Assembly (NCBI RefSeq): GCF_001429045.1
Contig: NZ_LMHY01000029.1
Coordinates: 28,402-92,401, forward strand
Direction: 5' to 3'
Source: Pseudomonas sp. Root71
GTDB lineage: Bacteria > Pseudomonadota > Gammaproteobacteria > Pseudomonadales > Pseudomonadaceae
Length of the DNA stretch: 64,000 nt
Below, piece after piece: positions 52,407-60,392 of the stretch (the stretch's first letter is position 1; the number at the start of each line of letters is the position of its first letter). Made by a program: the position numbers and the translations under genes. Below the pieces are notes generated by a model that was given only the letters and a program-made list of their open reading frames with translations, was not told where the DNA came from and did not search any database.

Positions 52407-53441
52407 TCAGGTCGGCAGTACACCCCTGGCCCGCGACAGGGTCAGCGCCAGGTCTTCGATCATGTCTTCCTGACCACCTACGGTTCCGCGCCGCCCCAGT
52501 TCCACCAGCAGCTCGCGAGCAGCAATCCCGTACTTCTGCTCGGCGCGCTTGGCGAACAACAGGAACGAGCTGTAGACCCCGGCGTAACCCAGCGTCAGTG
52601 CGTCGCGGTCGAGGCGGATCGGCTGGTCCATCATCGGCACCACCAGGTCTTCGGCCACGTCCATGATCTTGTACAGATCCACGCCACTATTGACGCCCAT
52701 CCGCTCCAGCACCGCGACGAACACTTCCAGCGGCGTATTGCCCGCCCCCGCGCCAAGGCCCGCGACCGAGCCGTCGATGCGCGCGGCACCGGCCTCGATG
52801 GCGGCCAGGGAGTTAGCGATGGCCATGCCCATGTTGTGATGGCCGTGGAAACCGACTTCGGTCCCGGCGTTCAGGCCGGCACGCAGGGCCCCGATTTTTT
52901 GTGTGACTTCATCGGGCAGCATGTAGCCGGCCGAGTCGGTGCAGTAGATGCAGTTGGCACCGTAGCTCTCCATCAGGCGCGCCTGCTCCAGCAACTTCTC
53001 CGGGCTGACCATGTGCGCCATCATCAGGAAGCCGACGGTGTCCAGGCCCATCTTCGCCGACATGCCGATGTGCTGGCCGGACACGTCCGCCTCGGTGCAG
53101 TGGGTGGCGACACGAATGGTCGACACGCCGTGTTCATGGGCCATCTTCAGGTGATCGAGGGTACCGATCCCCGGCAGCAACAGGGCCGAGACCTTGGCCT
53201 GTTTCATCTGCGGGATCACCGCGGAGAAATACTCCTCGTCGCTGTGAGCCGGGAAGCCATAGTTCAGCGACGCACCGCCCAGGCCATCGCCGTGGGTGAT
53301 TTCGATCAGCGGCACACCGGCCGCATCGAGACCGGTGGCCACCGAAACCATTTGCTCAATACTGATCTGGTGCTGTTTGGCGTGCATGCCGTCGCGCAGG
53401 CTCATGTCGTGCAGACGGACGCTCTTACCTTGCAAATTCAT
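52407..53441 (-). CDS. hsaF: 4-hydroxy-2-oxoacid aldolase HsaF
   Basis: A 344-residue class II aldolase. RLHDMSLRDGMHAKQHQIS carries the metal Asp and catalytic Arg. THGDGLGGASLNYGF and GFHGHHNMGMAIANSLAAIE (metal His-x-His) follow. It splits the 4-hydroxy-2-oxohexanoate formed from ring A into pyruvate and propanal, which is channelled to HsaG. Last gene of hsaD-E-G-F; 13 bp after hsaG. Confidence 0.94.
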   Translation of the reverse strand: MNLQGKSVRLHDMSLRDGMHAKQHQISIEQMVSVATGLDAAGVPLIEITHGDGLGGASLNYGFPAHSDEEYFSAVIPQMKQAKVSALLLPGIGTLDHLKMAHEHGVSTIRVATHCTEADVSGQHIGMSAKMGLDTVGFLMMAHMVSPEKLLEQARLMESYGANCIYCTDSAGYMLPDEVTQKIGALRAGLNAGTEVGFHGHHNMGMAIANSLAAIEAGAARIDGSVAGLGAGAGNTPLEVFVAVLERMGVNSGVDLYKIMDVAEDLVVPMMDQPIRLDRDALTLGYAGVYSSFLLFAKRAEQKYGIAARELLVELGRRGTVGGQEDMIEDLALTLSRARGVLPT

Positions 53442-53454
53442 CGGGATTCTCCAC

Positions 53455-54363
53455 TCAACGGACGGGCAGTTGCAGGGTGCCCTTGTGGGCTTCTTCGGCG
53501 AACATCTCGGCCGTGCGCAATCCGGCGGCGGTCATGATGTCGAGGTTGCCGGCGGACTTGGGCAGGAAATCGCCGAGGCCTTCGACCTCGATGAAAATCG
53601 ACACCTTTCGCCCATCGAACACCGGCCCGTTAATCAGCTTGTAGCCGGGCACATAGCGCTGCACTTCGCGGACCATCTCCAGCACCGAGGTGCGGATCGC
53701 GTCCTGGTTCGGTTCGTCATCGGTCAGGCAGTGTATGGTGTCGCGCATCATCAACGGCGGCTCGGCCGGGTTGATCACGATGATCGCCTTGCCGCGTCGG
53801 GCGCCGCCGATCTTCTCCACCGCACCGGCCGTGGTGCGGGTGAACTCGTCGATGTTCTGCCGCGTGCCCGGGCCGACCGAACCGGAAGAGACCGTCGCGA
53901 CGATTTCGCCGTAGCTCACCGGCTGCACCCGCGACACCGCCGCCACCATCGGGATGGTCGCCTGACCACCGCAGGTGACCATGTTGACGTTCATCGCCAG
54001 GCTCGACGCGTGCTCCTTGAGGTTGACCGGCGGCACGCAGTACGGGCCGATGGCTGCTGGCGTGAGGTCGATCATGATCACGCCCAGTTCATTGAGCTTG
54101 CGGCTGTTCTCCGCATGCACGTAGGCCGAGGTGGCATCGAAGGCGATGCGAATGTCATCGTCGAGGACGTGGGGCAGCAAGCCGTCGACACCGCCGGCGG
54201 TGGTTTTGATGCCCATTTCCCGAGCACGTTTCAGGCCCTCGGATTCAGGGTCGACACCCACCATCCACACCGGCTCGATCCATTGCGATCGGCACATTTT
54301 CATCAGCAGATCGGTGCCGATATTGCCCGGGCCGATAATGGCCGCTCTGAGTTTTTTGCTCAT
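53455..54363 (-). CDS. hsaG: Acylating aldehyde dehydrogenase HsaG
   Basis: A 302-residue CoA-acylating dehydrogenase. AAIIGPGNIGTDLLMKMCRS is the NAD-binding motif; the catalytic Cys is in NMVTCGGQATIPMVAAVSRV. It converts propanal (or acetaldehyde) from HsaF to the acyl-CoA. Start ATG 54363 (MSKKLRAAIIGPG) is preferred over an upstream ATG that adds 20 unrelated residues. It forms a channelling complex with HsaF. Confidence 0.94.
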   Translation of the reverse strand: MSKKLRAAIIGPGNIGTDLLMKMCRSQWIEPVWMVGVDPESEGLKRAREMGIKTTAGGVDGLLPHVLDDDIRIAFDATSAYVHAENSRKLNELGVIMIDLTPAAIGPYCVPPVNLKEHASSLAMNVNMVTCGGQATIPMVAAVSRVQPVSYGEIVATVSSGSVGPGTRQNIDEFTRTTAGAVEKIGGARRGKAIIVINPAEPPLMMRDTIHCLTDDEPNQDAIRTSVLEMVREVQRYVPGYKLINGPVFDGRKVSIFIEVEGLGDFLPKSAGNLDIMTAAGLRTAEMFAEEAHKGTLQLPVR

Positions 54364-54382
54364 TAGGTTAAAACTCCAAAAG

Positions 54383-55174
54383 TCAGGCGCAGAAAGACAC
54401 CCGGGCACTGCCCAGGCCATCAATGGTCAGTTCAAAACGGTCACCGGCACGGGCTGGTTCCAGCGGTACCAGAGAACCGGACAGGATGATTTCCCCGGCC
54501 TTGAACGGAATGCCGAAGGCACCCAGGGTGTTGGCCAGCCAGGCCACGGCGGTCAGCGGATTGCCTTGCACCGCCGAACCCAGGCCTTCGCTCAGGGGCT
54601 CACCGTTCTTGAACACGCGCATGCGCAAATTCGGCAGGTCCAGCTCGCGCGGGTCGACCTTGCTGTCGCCCAGCACGAATACGCCGCATGAGGCGTTGTC
54701 AGCGACCGTGTCCTGGATGCGGATGCGCCAGTCGTGAATCCGCGAGTCGACGATCTCGAAGCACGGCATCACGTATTCGGTGGCGGCCAGCACGTCGGCT
54801 TCGGTGATGCCGGGGCCGACCAGGTCATGCTTGAGCTTGAAGGCGATCTCGCCCTCGGCACGGGGCTGGATCAGTTTGTTGGCGGACAGGGAAATCCGGG
54901 CATCGTCATCGAACGACATCTGCCGCGTGATGAAGCCGAAATCCGGCTGATGCACGTTGAGCATTTGCTGCACCGCCGCCGAGGTCACGCCGATTTTCTT
55001 GCCGACGATCTGGTCACCGGCCGCCACCCGACGCTCTATCGCGTACAGGGAAATGTGATAGGCGTCTTCGATGCTGATCGACGGCCAACGCTCGGTCAGC
55101 GGCGCCAGGGTGGAGCCGCTGAGCAGCGCCTGATAAAGCTCTTCGCCGAACTCACGGCGCAATTGCACGCTCAT
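54383..55174 (-). CDS. hsaE: 2-hydroxydienoate hydratase HsaE
   Basis: A 263-residue fumarylacetoacetase-like hydratase: QIVGKKIGVTSAAVQQMLNV, DFGFITRQM and EGEIAFKLKHDL (metal Glu) blocks. CFEIVDSRIHDWRI and GEIILSGSLVPLEPARAGD follow. It hydrates the 2-hydroxyhexa-2,4-dienoate released by HsaD. ATG 55174 overlaps the hsaD stop by 4 bp; the ATG ten codons upstream is less likely. Confidence 0.93.
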   Translation of the reverse strand: MSVQLRREFGEELYQALLSGSTLAPLTERWPSISIEDAYHISLYAIERRVAAGDQIVGKKIGVTSAAVQQMLNVHQPDFGFITRQMSFDDDARISLSANKLIQPRAEGEIAFKLKHDLVGPGITEADVLAATEYVMPCFEIVDSRIHDWRIRIQDTVADNASCGVFVLGDSKVDPRELDLPNLRMRVFKNGEPLSEGLGSAVQGNPLTAVAWLANTLGAFGIPFKAGEIILSGSLVPLEPARAGDRFELTIDGLGSARVSFCA

Positions 55175-56013
55175 CCGCGGGCCTCCTGAAGAAACGCCAG
55201 GCACTGGCGGTTGAACAAGTCACGGTGCTCGACCTGGACCCAATGCCCGCACTCGCTGAGCATCACGAAACGGATGCCGGTGCAGTTTTCAAGCATGGTC
55301 TGGGCACCGGAGGACGGGCAGAACTTGTCGTTCATGCCCCAGAAACCGAGGATCGGGCACTGCAATTCACCCAGGCGCGACGTCATGTTCGGCACCTGCA
55401 TGGTCGACAGCACACACACCGGTTGCTGTTGCACCACCGCCACCCGTTCGTTGACCGTTTCGTCGCTGATCAGGCTTTCATCGAACAGTTGCAGGGCCAA
55501 CAGGCGACGCATGCCCGCGGCGTCGTTCAGCTCACCTTTGGCGAAGGCCGCACCCATTTTCTGGATGCCTTCCATCTGCAGGTAATACTGTTCCTTTTCC
55601 ATCAGGCCACCGGGCGCCATCAGCACCAGACGGCTGACACGCTGCGGTTGGTCGAGGGCCAGTTTGATCGCGATCGCGCCGCCCAATGAGTTGCCGATGA
55701 GCGCGCAACGCTGGATATCCAGGGCGTCGAGCAAGCCGCTCAGGGCCGCGACGAAGAAGTCCAGGGTGTAAAGGGTGTCAGGCTTGTCCGAAGCGCCGTA
55801 GCCCGGCAGATCCGGGACGATCACCCGGTAACCGGCCTCGGCGAACACCGGGTAGTTCTGCTTGAAGTTGCTGTGACCGCTGGCGCCCGGCCCGCTGCCA
55901 TGGATGAAAATCACCGGCTCGCCGTTGCCGGTGTCTTGCCCGCCGATGTCTTTATAGTGCAGCTGCAAACCATCCGGCAGCGTAACGAAGTGCCCTTGCG
56001 CTGAAGCGCCCAT
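55171..56013 (-). CDS. hsaD: 4,9-DSHA meta-cleavage product hydrolase HsaD / TesD
   Basis: A 280-residue alpha/beta hydrolase of the MCP type: oxyanion FIHGSGPGASGHSNFKQNYP, nucleophile Ser109 in IGNSLGGAIAIKLAL, acid in GMNDKFCP, His in ECGHWVQVEH. It cleaves the HsaC product into the CD-ring acid HIP and 2-hydroxyhexadienoate. First gene of the minus-strand hsaDEGF operon; its dyad lies 59 bp upstream. Confidence 0.94.
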   Translation of the reverse strand: MGASAQGHFVTLPDGLQLHYKDIGGQDTGNGEPVIFIHGSGPGASGHSNFKQNYPVFAEAGYRVIVPDLPGYGASDKPDTLYTLDFFVAALSGLLDALDIQRCALIGNSLGGAIAIKLALDQPQRVSRLVLMAPGGLMEKEQYYLQMEGIQKMGAAFAKGELNDAAGMRRLLALQLFDESLISDETVNERVAVVQQQPVCVLSTMQVPNMTSRLGELQCPILGFWGMNDKFCPSSGAQTMLENCTGIRFVMLSECGHWVQVEHRDLFNRQCLAFLQEARG

Positions 56014-56071
56014 AAGGTGTCCTCCCGGCCTGTTGTTGTAGCGGGATTATTCCGAGGGGCCGGGTGGTCAA

Positions 56072-56090
56072 CATCGTCCGACAAGACTAC
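56072..56090 (-). promoter_or_regulatory. Operator-like dyad oriented toward hsaD
   Basis: Plus strand CATCGTCC-GACA-AGACTAC; on the minus strand GTAGTCT-N4-GGACGATG. It lies 59 bp from the hsaD ATG and directly abuts the opposite dyad. Confidence 0.7.
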
Positions 56091-56109
56091 CTAGTCCCTT
56101 TGGACGTTG
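56091..56109 (+). promoter_or_regulatory. Operator-like dyad oriented toward the SDR at 56172
   Basis: CTAGTCC-CTTT-GGACGTTG: an exact left arm and one change in the right arm. It lies 62 bp before the SDR ATG. With its neighbour it makes a back-to-back pair. Confidence 0.7.
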
Positions 56110-56171
56110 GCCTGCACAAGGCTGCGGACCTAGCATCGACGGCATTCCCGAGCGACAAAAAGAGAACTCCC

Positions 56172-56942
56172 ATGCTTGATCCGATGGACTTTCGCGGCAA
56201 AGTGGTACTGGTCACCGGCGGTGGTAAAGGTGTCGGACGCGGCATTACTCAGCGCTTTCTGGACTGTGGCGCCGAAGTGGTGATTTGCGGTCGCGAAGCC
56301 CCGCCAACCCTGCCTGCCAGTGCCGGGCGTGAGGCGCTGTTCGTGCCCTGCGACCTGCGCGACGTCGAACAGTCCGGGCGCTTGATCGCACAAATCGTCG
56401 AGCGTTTCGGTCGCCTCGATGTGCTGGTCAACAACGCCGGGGGTTCGCCGAGTGCCGACGCGGCCACCGCCTCGCCGCGTTTCAGCGAGGCAATCATCCG
56501 TTTGAACCTGATCGCACCGCTGAACCTGTGCCAGCAGGCCAACGAGGTGATGCAGGCCCAGGCCGACGGCGGTGCGATCATCAACATCTGCAGCGTCAGC
56601 GCCACCCGCCCTTCCCCCGGCACCGCCGCCTATGGCGCGGCCAAGGCCGGACTGCTGAACCTGACCACCTCGCTGGCGGTGGAATGGGCACCGAAGGTGC
56701 GGGTCAATGCGGTCACCGCCGGGCTGATTCTCACCGAGCAGGCGGCCATGCATTATGGTGACGACGCGGGCATTGCCCGGGTGGCGGCGACCATTCCATT
56801 GCAACGACTGGCGACCCCGGAAGACATTGGCGACACCTGCCTGTACCTGGCCTCGAAGCTGGCCCGTTACGTCAGCGGCGCGGACATCGCGGTGCATGGC
56901 GCGGGCGAACGCCCGGCGTTTCTCGACGCGGCTCAATCCTGA
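56172..56942 (+). CDS. Short-chain dehydrogenase, first gene of a short plus-strand unit
   Basis: A 256-residue SDR: TGGGKGVGRGITQRFLDCGA cofactor loop, LVNNAGGSPS, catalytic Ser in NICSVSATRP, Y-x-x-x-K as YGAAKAG, NAVTAGLILTEQAAM. ATG 56172 is favoured because it begins shortly before the first beta strand; the upstream in-frame extension crosses the operator. Its close tie to a dyad makes it a regulon member. Position specificity (3alpha, 7, 12 or 17 hydroxyl) cannot be read. Confidence 0.8.
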   Translation: MLDPMDFRGKVVLVTGGGKGVGRGITQRFLDCGAEVVICGREAPPTLPASAGREALFVPCDLRDVEQSGRLIAQIVERFGRLDVLVNNAGGSPSADAATASPRFSEAIIRLNLIAPLNLCQQANEVMQAQADGGAIINICSVSATRPSPGTAAYGAAKAGLLNLTTSLAVEWAPKVRVNAVTAGLILTEQAAMHYGDDAGIARVAATIPLQRLATPEDIGDTCLYLASKLARYVSGADIAVHGAGERPAFLDAAQS

Positions 56943-56945
56943 AGT

Positions 56946-57022
56946 GATCGCAGCCTTCGGCAGCTCCTACAATTGAACCTCAATCTCTGTAGGAGCTGTC
57001 GAGTAAAACGAGGCTGCGATCT
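56946..57022. repeat. Paired REP element (GTAGGAGCTG type) with a degenerate unit
   Basis: GATCGCAGCCTTCGGCAGCTCCTAC and TGTAGGAGCTGTCGAGTAAAACGAGGCTGCGATC lie between the SDR and SRPBCC genes. The second unit has an insertion in its loop, as also seen at 52050. Confidence 0.85.
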
Positions 57023-57055
57023 TTCAAGCATTCAAATAACAAGAGGAATTCCGAC

Positions 57056-57553
57056 ATGCCCGCAATCGCCAGCCACAGTGTTTTGCTCGATCTCCCACCT
57101 CAAGCCGTCTGGGCCAAACTGCGCGACCTGAGCCTCGCCCCGCACTACGTGCCGGGACTGACCGGTTGCCAGTTTCATCCAGGCGCAACGGAAGGCCTCG
57201 GCACCAGTCGCCGGGTGTTGCGCAAGGGCGGTCAGTATCTGGATGAAAGCGTGGTGCAGTGGCAGGAAGGCACGGGGTTCGTGTTGCGGTTGCACAAGGG
57301 CGGCAATGACTCGCCCTTTCCTTTTCGCCAGGCGAGTTTCAGTTATGCCTTGCAAGCCGATGGCAACGCGACCCGCATCACCCTGCAAATGAATTACAGC
57401 CTGCGCGGTGGCAGGCTGTTTGAAAGGTTGCTGGCCAAGTCCTTCAACAAGGTCGTGCAGCAGATTGCCGAGAACCTCAAGGCTTACTACGAAACCGGCC
57501 GAACGCAGAATCCGGATATGGCTGTCAGCGCATCCAACATTGATGTCGCCTGA
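57056..57553 (+). CDS. SRPBCC (START-like) family protein
   Basis: A 165-residue protein with the helix-grip fold pattern: SHSVLLDLPPQAVWAKLRDL, YVPGLTGCQFHPGATEGLGT, then FSYALQADGNATRITLQMNY and a C-terminal amphipathic helix (FNKVVQQIAENLKAYYE). Such proteins bind hydrophobic ligands in a deep pocket. The last residues, about ASNIDVA, and the stop are encoded by REP-array sequence. AAGAGGAATT precedes the ATG. A steroid-binding role is possible but unproven. Confidence 0.82.
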   Translation: MPAIASHSVLLDLPPQAVWAKLRDLSLAPHYVPGLTGCQFHPGATEGLGTSRRVLRKGGQYLDESVVQWQEGTGFVLRLHKGGNDSPFPFRQASFSYALQADGNATRITLQMNYSLRGGRLFERLLAKSFNKVVQQIAENLKAYYETGRTQNPDMAVSASNIDVA

Positions 57554-57855
57554 CATGCCGCCATCGCGAGCAAGCTCGCTCCCACAGGGAATTGGGCTTG
57601 CCCGTAATGCCGGCGTCACCACCAAAAACTGTGGGAGCGAGCTTGCTCGCGATGAGGCCGGCACATCCAACATTGATGTTACCTGACATGCCGCCATCGC
57701 GAGCACGCTCGCTCCCACAGGGGATTGGGGATACTCGCAATGCCGGCGTCACCACCAAAAACTGTGGGAGCGAGCTTGCTCGCGATGAGGCCGGCACATT
57801 CAACATTGATGTTGCCTGACATGCCGCCTTCGCGAGCAAGCTCGCTCTCACAGGG
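57530..57855. repeat. Tandem REP array (GTGGGAGCGAGC type)
   Basis: At least five REP units in alternating orientation, with a repeated spacer (CAACATTGATGT then CCTGACATGCCGCC) and a linker containing TGCCGGCGTCACCACCAAAA. Two near-identical periods of about 140 bp follow a partial first one. It supplies the stop codon of the SRPBCC gene and ends just before the convergent SnoaL-like gene. Confidence 0.92.
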
Positions 57856-57878
57856 GCCACCTCGGGAGTGAGCCGCCT

Positions 57879-58313
57879 TCAGGAACGCGCCACTTCCGAG
57901 TGAGCGGTAAAACGGGTGGCGACGATCTTCCATTGGCCGGCGATACGCTGGTAACGGTCCTGATAGAACCCACCCAATTGCCGCGTCGCCCCGCTCTCGC
58001 CATCCAGGTTGAAATACCACAGGGCCCAACGGCCCTGGGCCTGATCCTCGCTCAGCACTTCGATTTCCGGGTTGGCGCCGTGATGCAGGTCGATCACCCG
58101 CTCATGGCAAGCCAGTTCGCGGTACAGCGCGACAAAACTGTCGCGCTCGCGGAAGATTCCCAACGGCCCATAATCGATCAGCACTGCACCTTCGGCAAAG
58201 CAATCGGCAATCACCTCGACCTGCTTGAGGTCGCAGGCGTTGAGATAGCGATGCTTGAGCTGGCGGATATCCTCCAGCGCTTCCAGGCGGGCGATCCGCT
58301 GTTCCAGATTCAT
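57879..58313 (-). CDS. SnoaL-like / NTF2-fold protein
   Basis: A 144-residue NTF2-fold protein: N-terminal helix NLEQRIARLEALEDIRQLKH, CDLKQVEVIADCFAEGAVLI, and C-terminal LGGFYQDRYQRIAGQWKIVA. The family holds isomerases, dehydratases and ring-modifying enzymes on bulky lipophiles. Its start overlaps the stop of ketosteroid isomerase by 4 bp. An isomerase or hydratase on a steroid intermediate is likely; substrate unknown. It is the last gene of the minus-strand operon. Confidence 0.82.
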   Translation of the reverse strand: MNLEQRIARLEALEDIRQLKHRYLNACDLKQVEVIADCFAEGAVLIDYGPLGIFRERDSFVALYRELACHERVIDLHHGANPEIEVLSEDQAQGRWALWYFNLDGESGATRQLGGFYQDRYQRIAGQWKIVATRFTAHSEVARS

Positions 58314-58699
58314 GCTGCACCTCGCGCGGTGACGTTAACTTCACTCCAGTAGGCTTTCATCGAGCGGATCTTACCGTCGGCGTCGAACTCCATCACATCG
58401 ATCACATGCAGCGAGCACGGTTGCTCGCCCCACTCCATGTCGACCCGGAACGGCATCGCGCCGCAACCGTTGAGTGTCGCGCGCACCGGGCCGGTGCGGG
58501 TTGCGGAGACTTTCATCGCACCCAGTCCTTCACGGTAAAAGCGCGCGATGGCGTCGATGCCCTGCAACGGCGCCTGGCCGACCGGGTCTTCAACGGTGGC
58601 GTCTTTGGCGTAGAGCGCGAGGATGCCCTCGATGTCGCTGGCATCCACCAGTTCCACATAGCGAGCCATGGTCGCCTGGATATGTTGTGCGCTGATCAT
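58310..58699 (-). CDS. ksi: Steroid delta5-isomerase (ketosteroid isomerase)
   Basis: A 129-residue protein colinear with the P. putida ketosteroid isomerase. The catalytic set is kept: Tyr14 (ARYVELVD), general base Asp38 (ATVEDPVG) and Asp101 (HVIDVM), equivalent to Tyr16, Asp40 and Asp103 of that enzyme. GPVRATLNGCGAMPFRVDME and MKAYWSEVNV also match. It moves the C5-C6 double bond of 3-keto-5-ene steroids to C4-C5, so 3beta-hydroxy-5-ene substrates such as DHEA-type steroids can enter the pathway. Its ATG abuts the thiolase stop. Confidence 0.93.
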   Translation of the reverse strand: MISAQHIQATMARYVELVDASDIEGILALYAKDATVEDPVGQAPLQGIDAIARFYREGLGAMKVSATRTGPVRATLNGCGAMPFRVDMEWGEQPCSLHVIDVMEFDADGKIRSMKAYWSEVNVTARGAA

Positions 58700-59902
58700 T
58701 CAGACCACCTCGAACAGAGCAGCAGCGCCCATGCCGCCACCGATGCACATGCTCACCACCACGTAACGCAAGCCGCGACGCTGGCCTTCGACCAACGCGT
58801 GACCAACCATCCGCGCACCGGACATGCCAAACGGATGGCCGATGGAGATCGCCCCGCCGTTGACGTTCAGGCGCTCGGCCGGAATGCCCAGGGTGTCGCG
58901 GCAGTACAGCACCTGACAGGCGAACGCTTCGTTCAACTCCCAGAGGCCGATGTGGTCCATGGTCAGGCCGTGGCGCTTGAGCAGCTTGGGGATGGCGTAC
59001 ACCGGGCCGATGCCCATCTCGTCGGAATTGCAGCCGGCGACAGCCATGCCGCGATAGATCCCCAGCGGTTCCAGGCCACGTTTCTCGGCCATTTTCGCGC
59101 TCATCAACACCGAAGCCGACGCGCCATCGGACAACTGCGAGGCATTGCCGGCGGTGATGAAACGCCCCTTTTCGCTCCACTGCCCGCCCGGCCATACCGG
59201 CTCCAGCGCTTTCAGGCTCTGGAGACTGGTGTCGATGCGGTTGCACTCGTCGCGCAGCAAGGTGACGGTTTCATAACGGGTTTCGCCGGTGGCCTTGTCG
59301 AACAGGGCCTTGCGGCTGGTCAGCGGCGCCAGCTCGCGGTCGAAGCGCCCGGCGCTCTGGGCCTGTGCGGTGCGCAGCTGGCTCTGATAGCTGTATTCGT
59401 CCTGCTCGTCGCGGGAGATGCCGTAGCGCGCGGAGACGATCTCGGCGGTTTCGATCATCGGGATATAGGCGTGCGGGTCCAGCTCAATCACCGAAGCCGA
59501 CTGGTTGCGATACAGGTTCTTGTGCTTGTTCTGCACCAGGGAAATCGACTCCAGGCCACCGGCCACGGCGATGTCGATTTCGTCGCACATGATGCCTTTG
59601 GCGGCCATGGCGATACTCATCAGGCCCGACGAACACTGGCGCTCGACGGCCATCCCGGCAACCGACGCCGGCAAGCCGCCGGCAATCGCGCACAGGCGGC
59701 CCAGGTTATAGGACTGCGTACCCTGCTGCGCCGCGGCGCCGATGATCACGTCGTCCACTTCACCCGGCTCGATGCCGGCACGGCGCACGGCTTCGCGCAC
59801 CACGTGGCCGCCCAGTTGCGGCGCTTCGGTGTCATTGAACGCACCGCGAAAGGCTTTGCCGATCGGAGTGCGGGCGGTGGAAACGATGACGGCTTCTTTC
59901 AT
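58700..59902 (-). CDS. Acyl-CoA thiolase of the HIP-CoA beta-oxidation operon
   Basis: A 400-residue thiolase: nucleophile Cys90 in VERQCSSGLMSIAMAAKGI, WELNEAFACQ, GGAISIGHPFGMSGARM, and second Cys in MCIGGGMGAA. It differs from the FadA6-like enzyme at 10722 and sits with FadE30, IpdF and MaoC genes. It is therefore the best candidate for removing acetyl-CoA from the propionate side chain of HIP-CoA (inference). Confidence 0.87.
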   Translation of the reverse strand: MKEAVIVSTARTPIGKAFRGAFNDTEAPQLGGHVVREAVRRAGIEPGEVDDVIIGAAAQQGTQSYNLGRLCAIAGGLPASVAGMAVERQCSSGLMSIAMAAKGIMCDEIDIAVAGGLESISLVQNKHKNLYRNQSASVIELDPHAYIPMIETAEIVSARYGISRDEQDEYSYQSQLRTAQAQSAGRFDRELAPLTSRKALFDKATGETRYETVTLLRDECNRIDTSLQSLKALEPVWPGGQWSEKGRFITAGNASQLSDGASASVLMSAKMAEKRGLEPLGIYRGMAVAGCNSDEMGIGPVYAIPKLLKRHGLTMDHIGLWELNEAFACQVLYCRDTLGIPAERLNVNGGAISIGHPFGMSGARMVGHALVEGQRRGLRYVVVSMCIGGGMGAAALFEVV

Positions 59903-59931
59903 GCTGGATTCCTCGAAAATGCTGTTGAAGG

Positions 59932-60390
59932 TCAGGCCGGGTAATAGCGACTGATGGTGTCGACCACGACGCCTGGACGTTCCTCGCCGTCGATTTCGAC
60001 GCTGACACGGATGGTCGCCTGCACGCCGCCTTTCACTTCCTCGACCGCGATCAGTTGCGCACTGCCGCGCACCCGCGAGCCGACGCGCACCACCGAGGGG
60101 AAGCGCACCCGCTCACAACCGTAATTGACGCCCATGGCCAGGCCGCGGACCTCAACGATCTGCGGCAAGAACAGATTGACCAGCGCCAGGCTCAGGTAGC
60201 CGTGGGCGATGCAGGTACCAAACGGGCCGCTGGCGGCCTTGAGCGGATCGACGTGAATCCACTGGTGATCGCCGGTGGCATCGGCGAACTGGTTGATTCG
60301 GTCCTGTTCCAGCAACAGCCAGTCACTGGCGCCGAGTGATTCGCCCACGGCGTCGAACAAGGCCATCGGTGTGTCGAAAATACGTGGCAT
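59932..60390 (-). CDS. MaoC-type (R)-enoyl-CoA hydratase
   Basis: A 152-residue single-hotdog protein with the hydratase-2 catalytic motif in FADATGDHQWIHVDPLKAAS (Asp and His) and FGTCIAHGYLSLALVNLFLP after it. It probably hydrates the enoyl-CoA formed by the FadE30-type dehydrogenase. ATG 60390 lies just after the ipdF stop. The longer open frame upstream overlaps ipdF and is not real. Confidence 0.87.
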   Translation of the reverse strand: MPRIFDTPMALFDAVGESLGASDWLLLEQDRINQFADATGDHQWIHVDPLKAASGPFGTCIAHGYLSLALVNLFLPQIVEVRGLAMGVNYGCERVRFPSVVRVGSRVRGSAQLIAVEEVKGGVQATIRVSVEIDGEERPGVVVDTISRYYPA

Positions 60391-60392
60391 GG

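Noticed and set aside
57530..57855. CRISPR array
   Set aside because: The repeats are palindromic REP units in alternating orientation with conserved spacers, and no cas genes are near.
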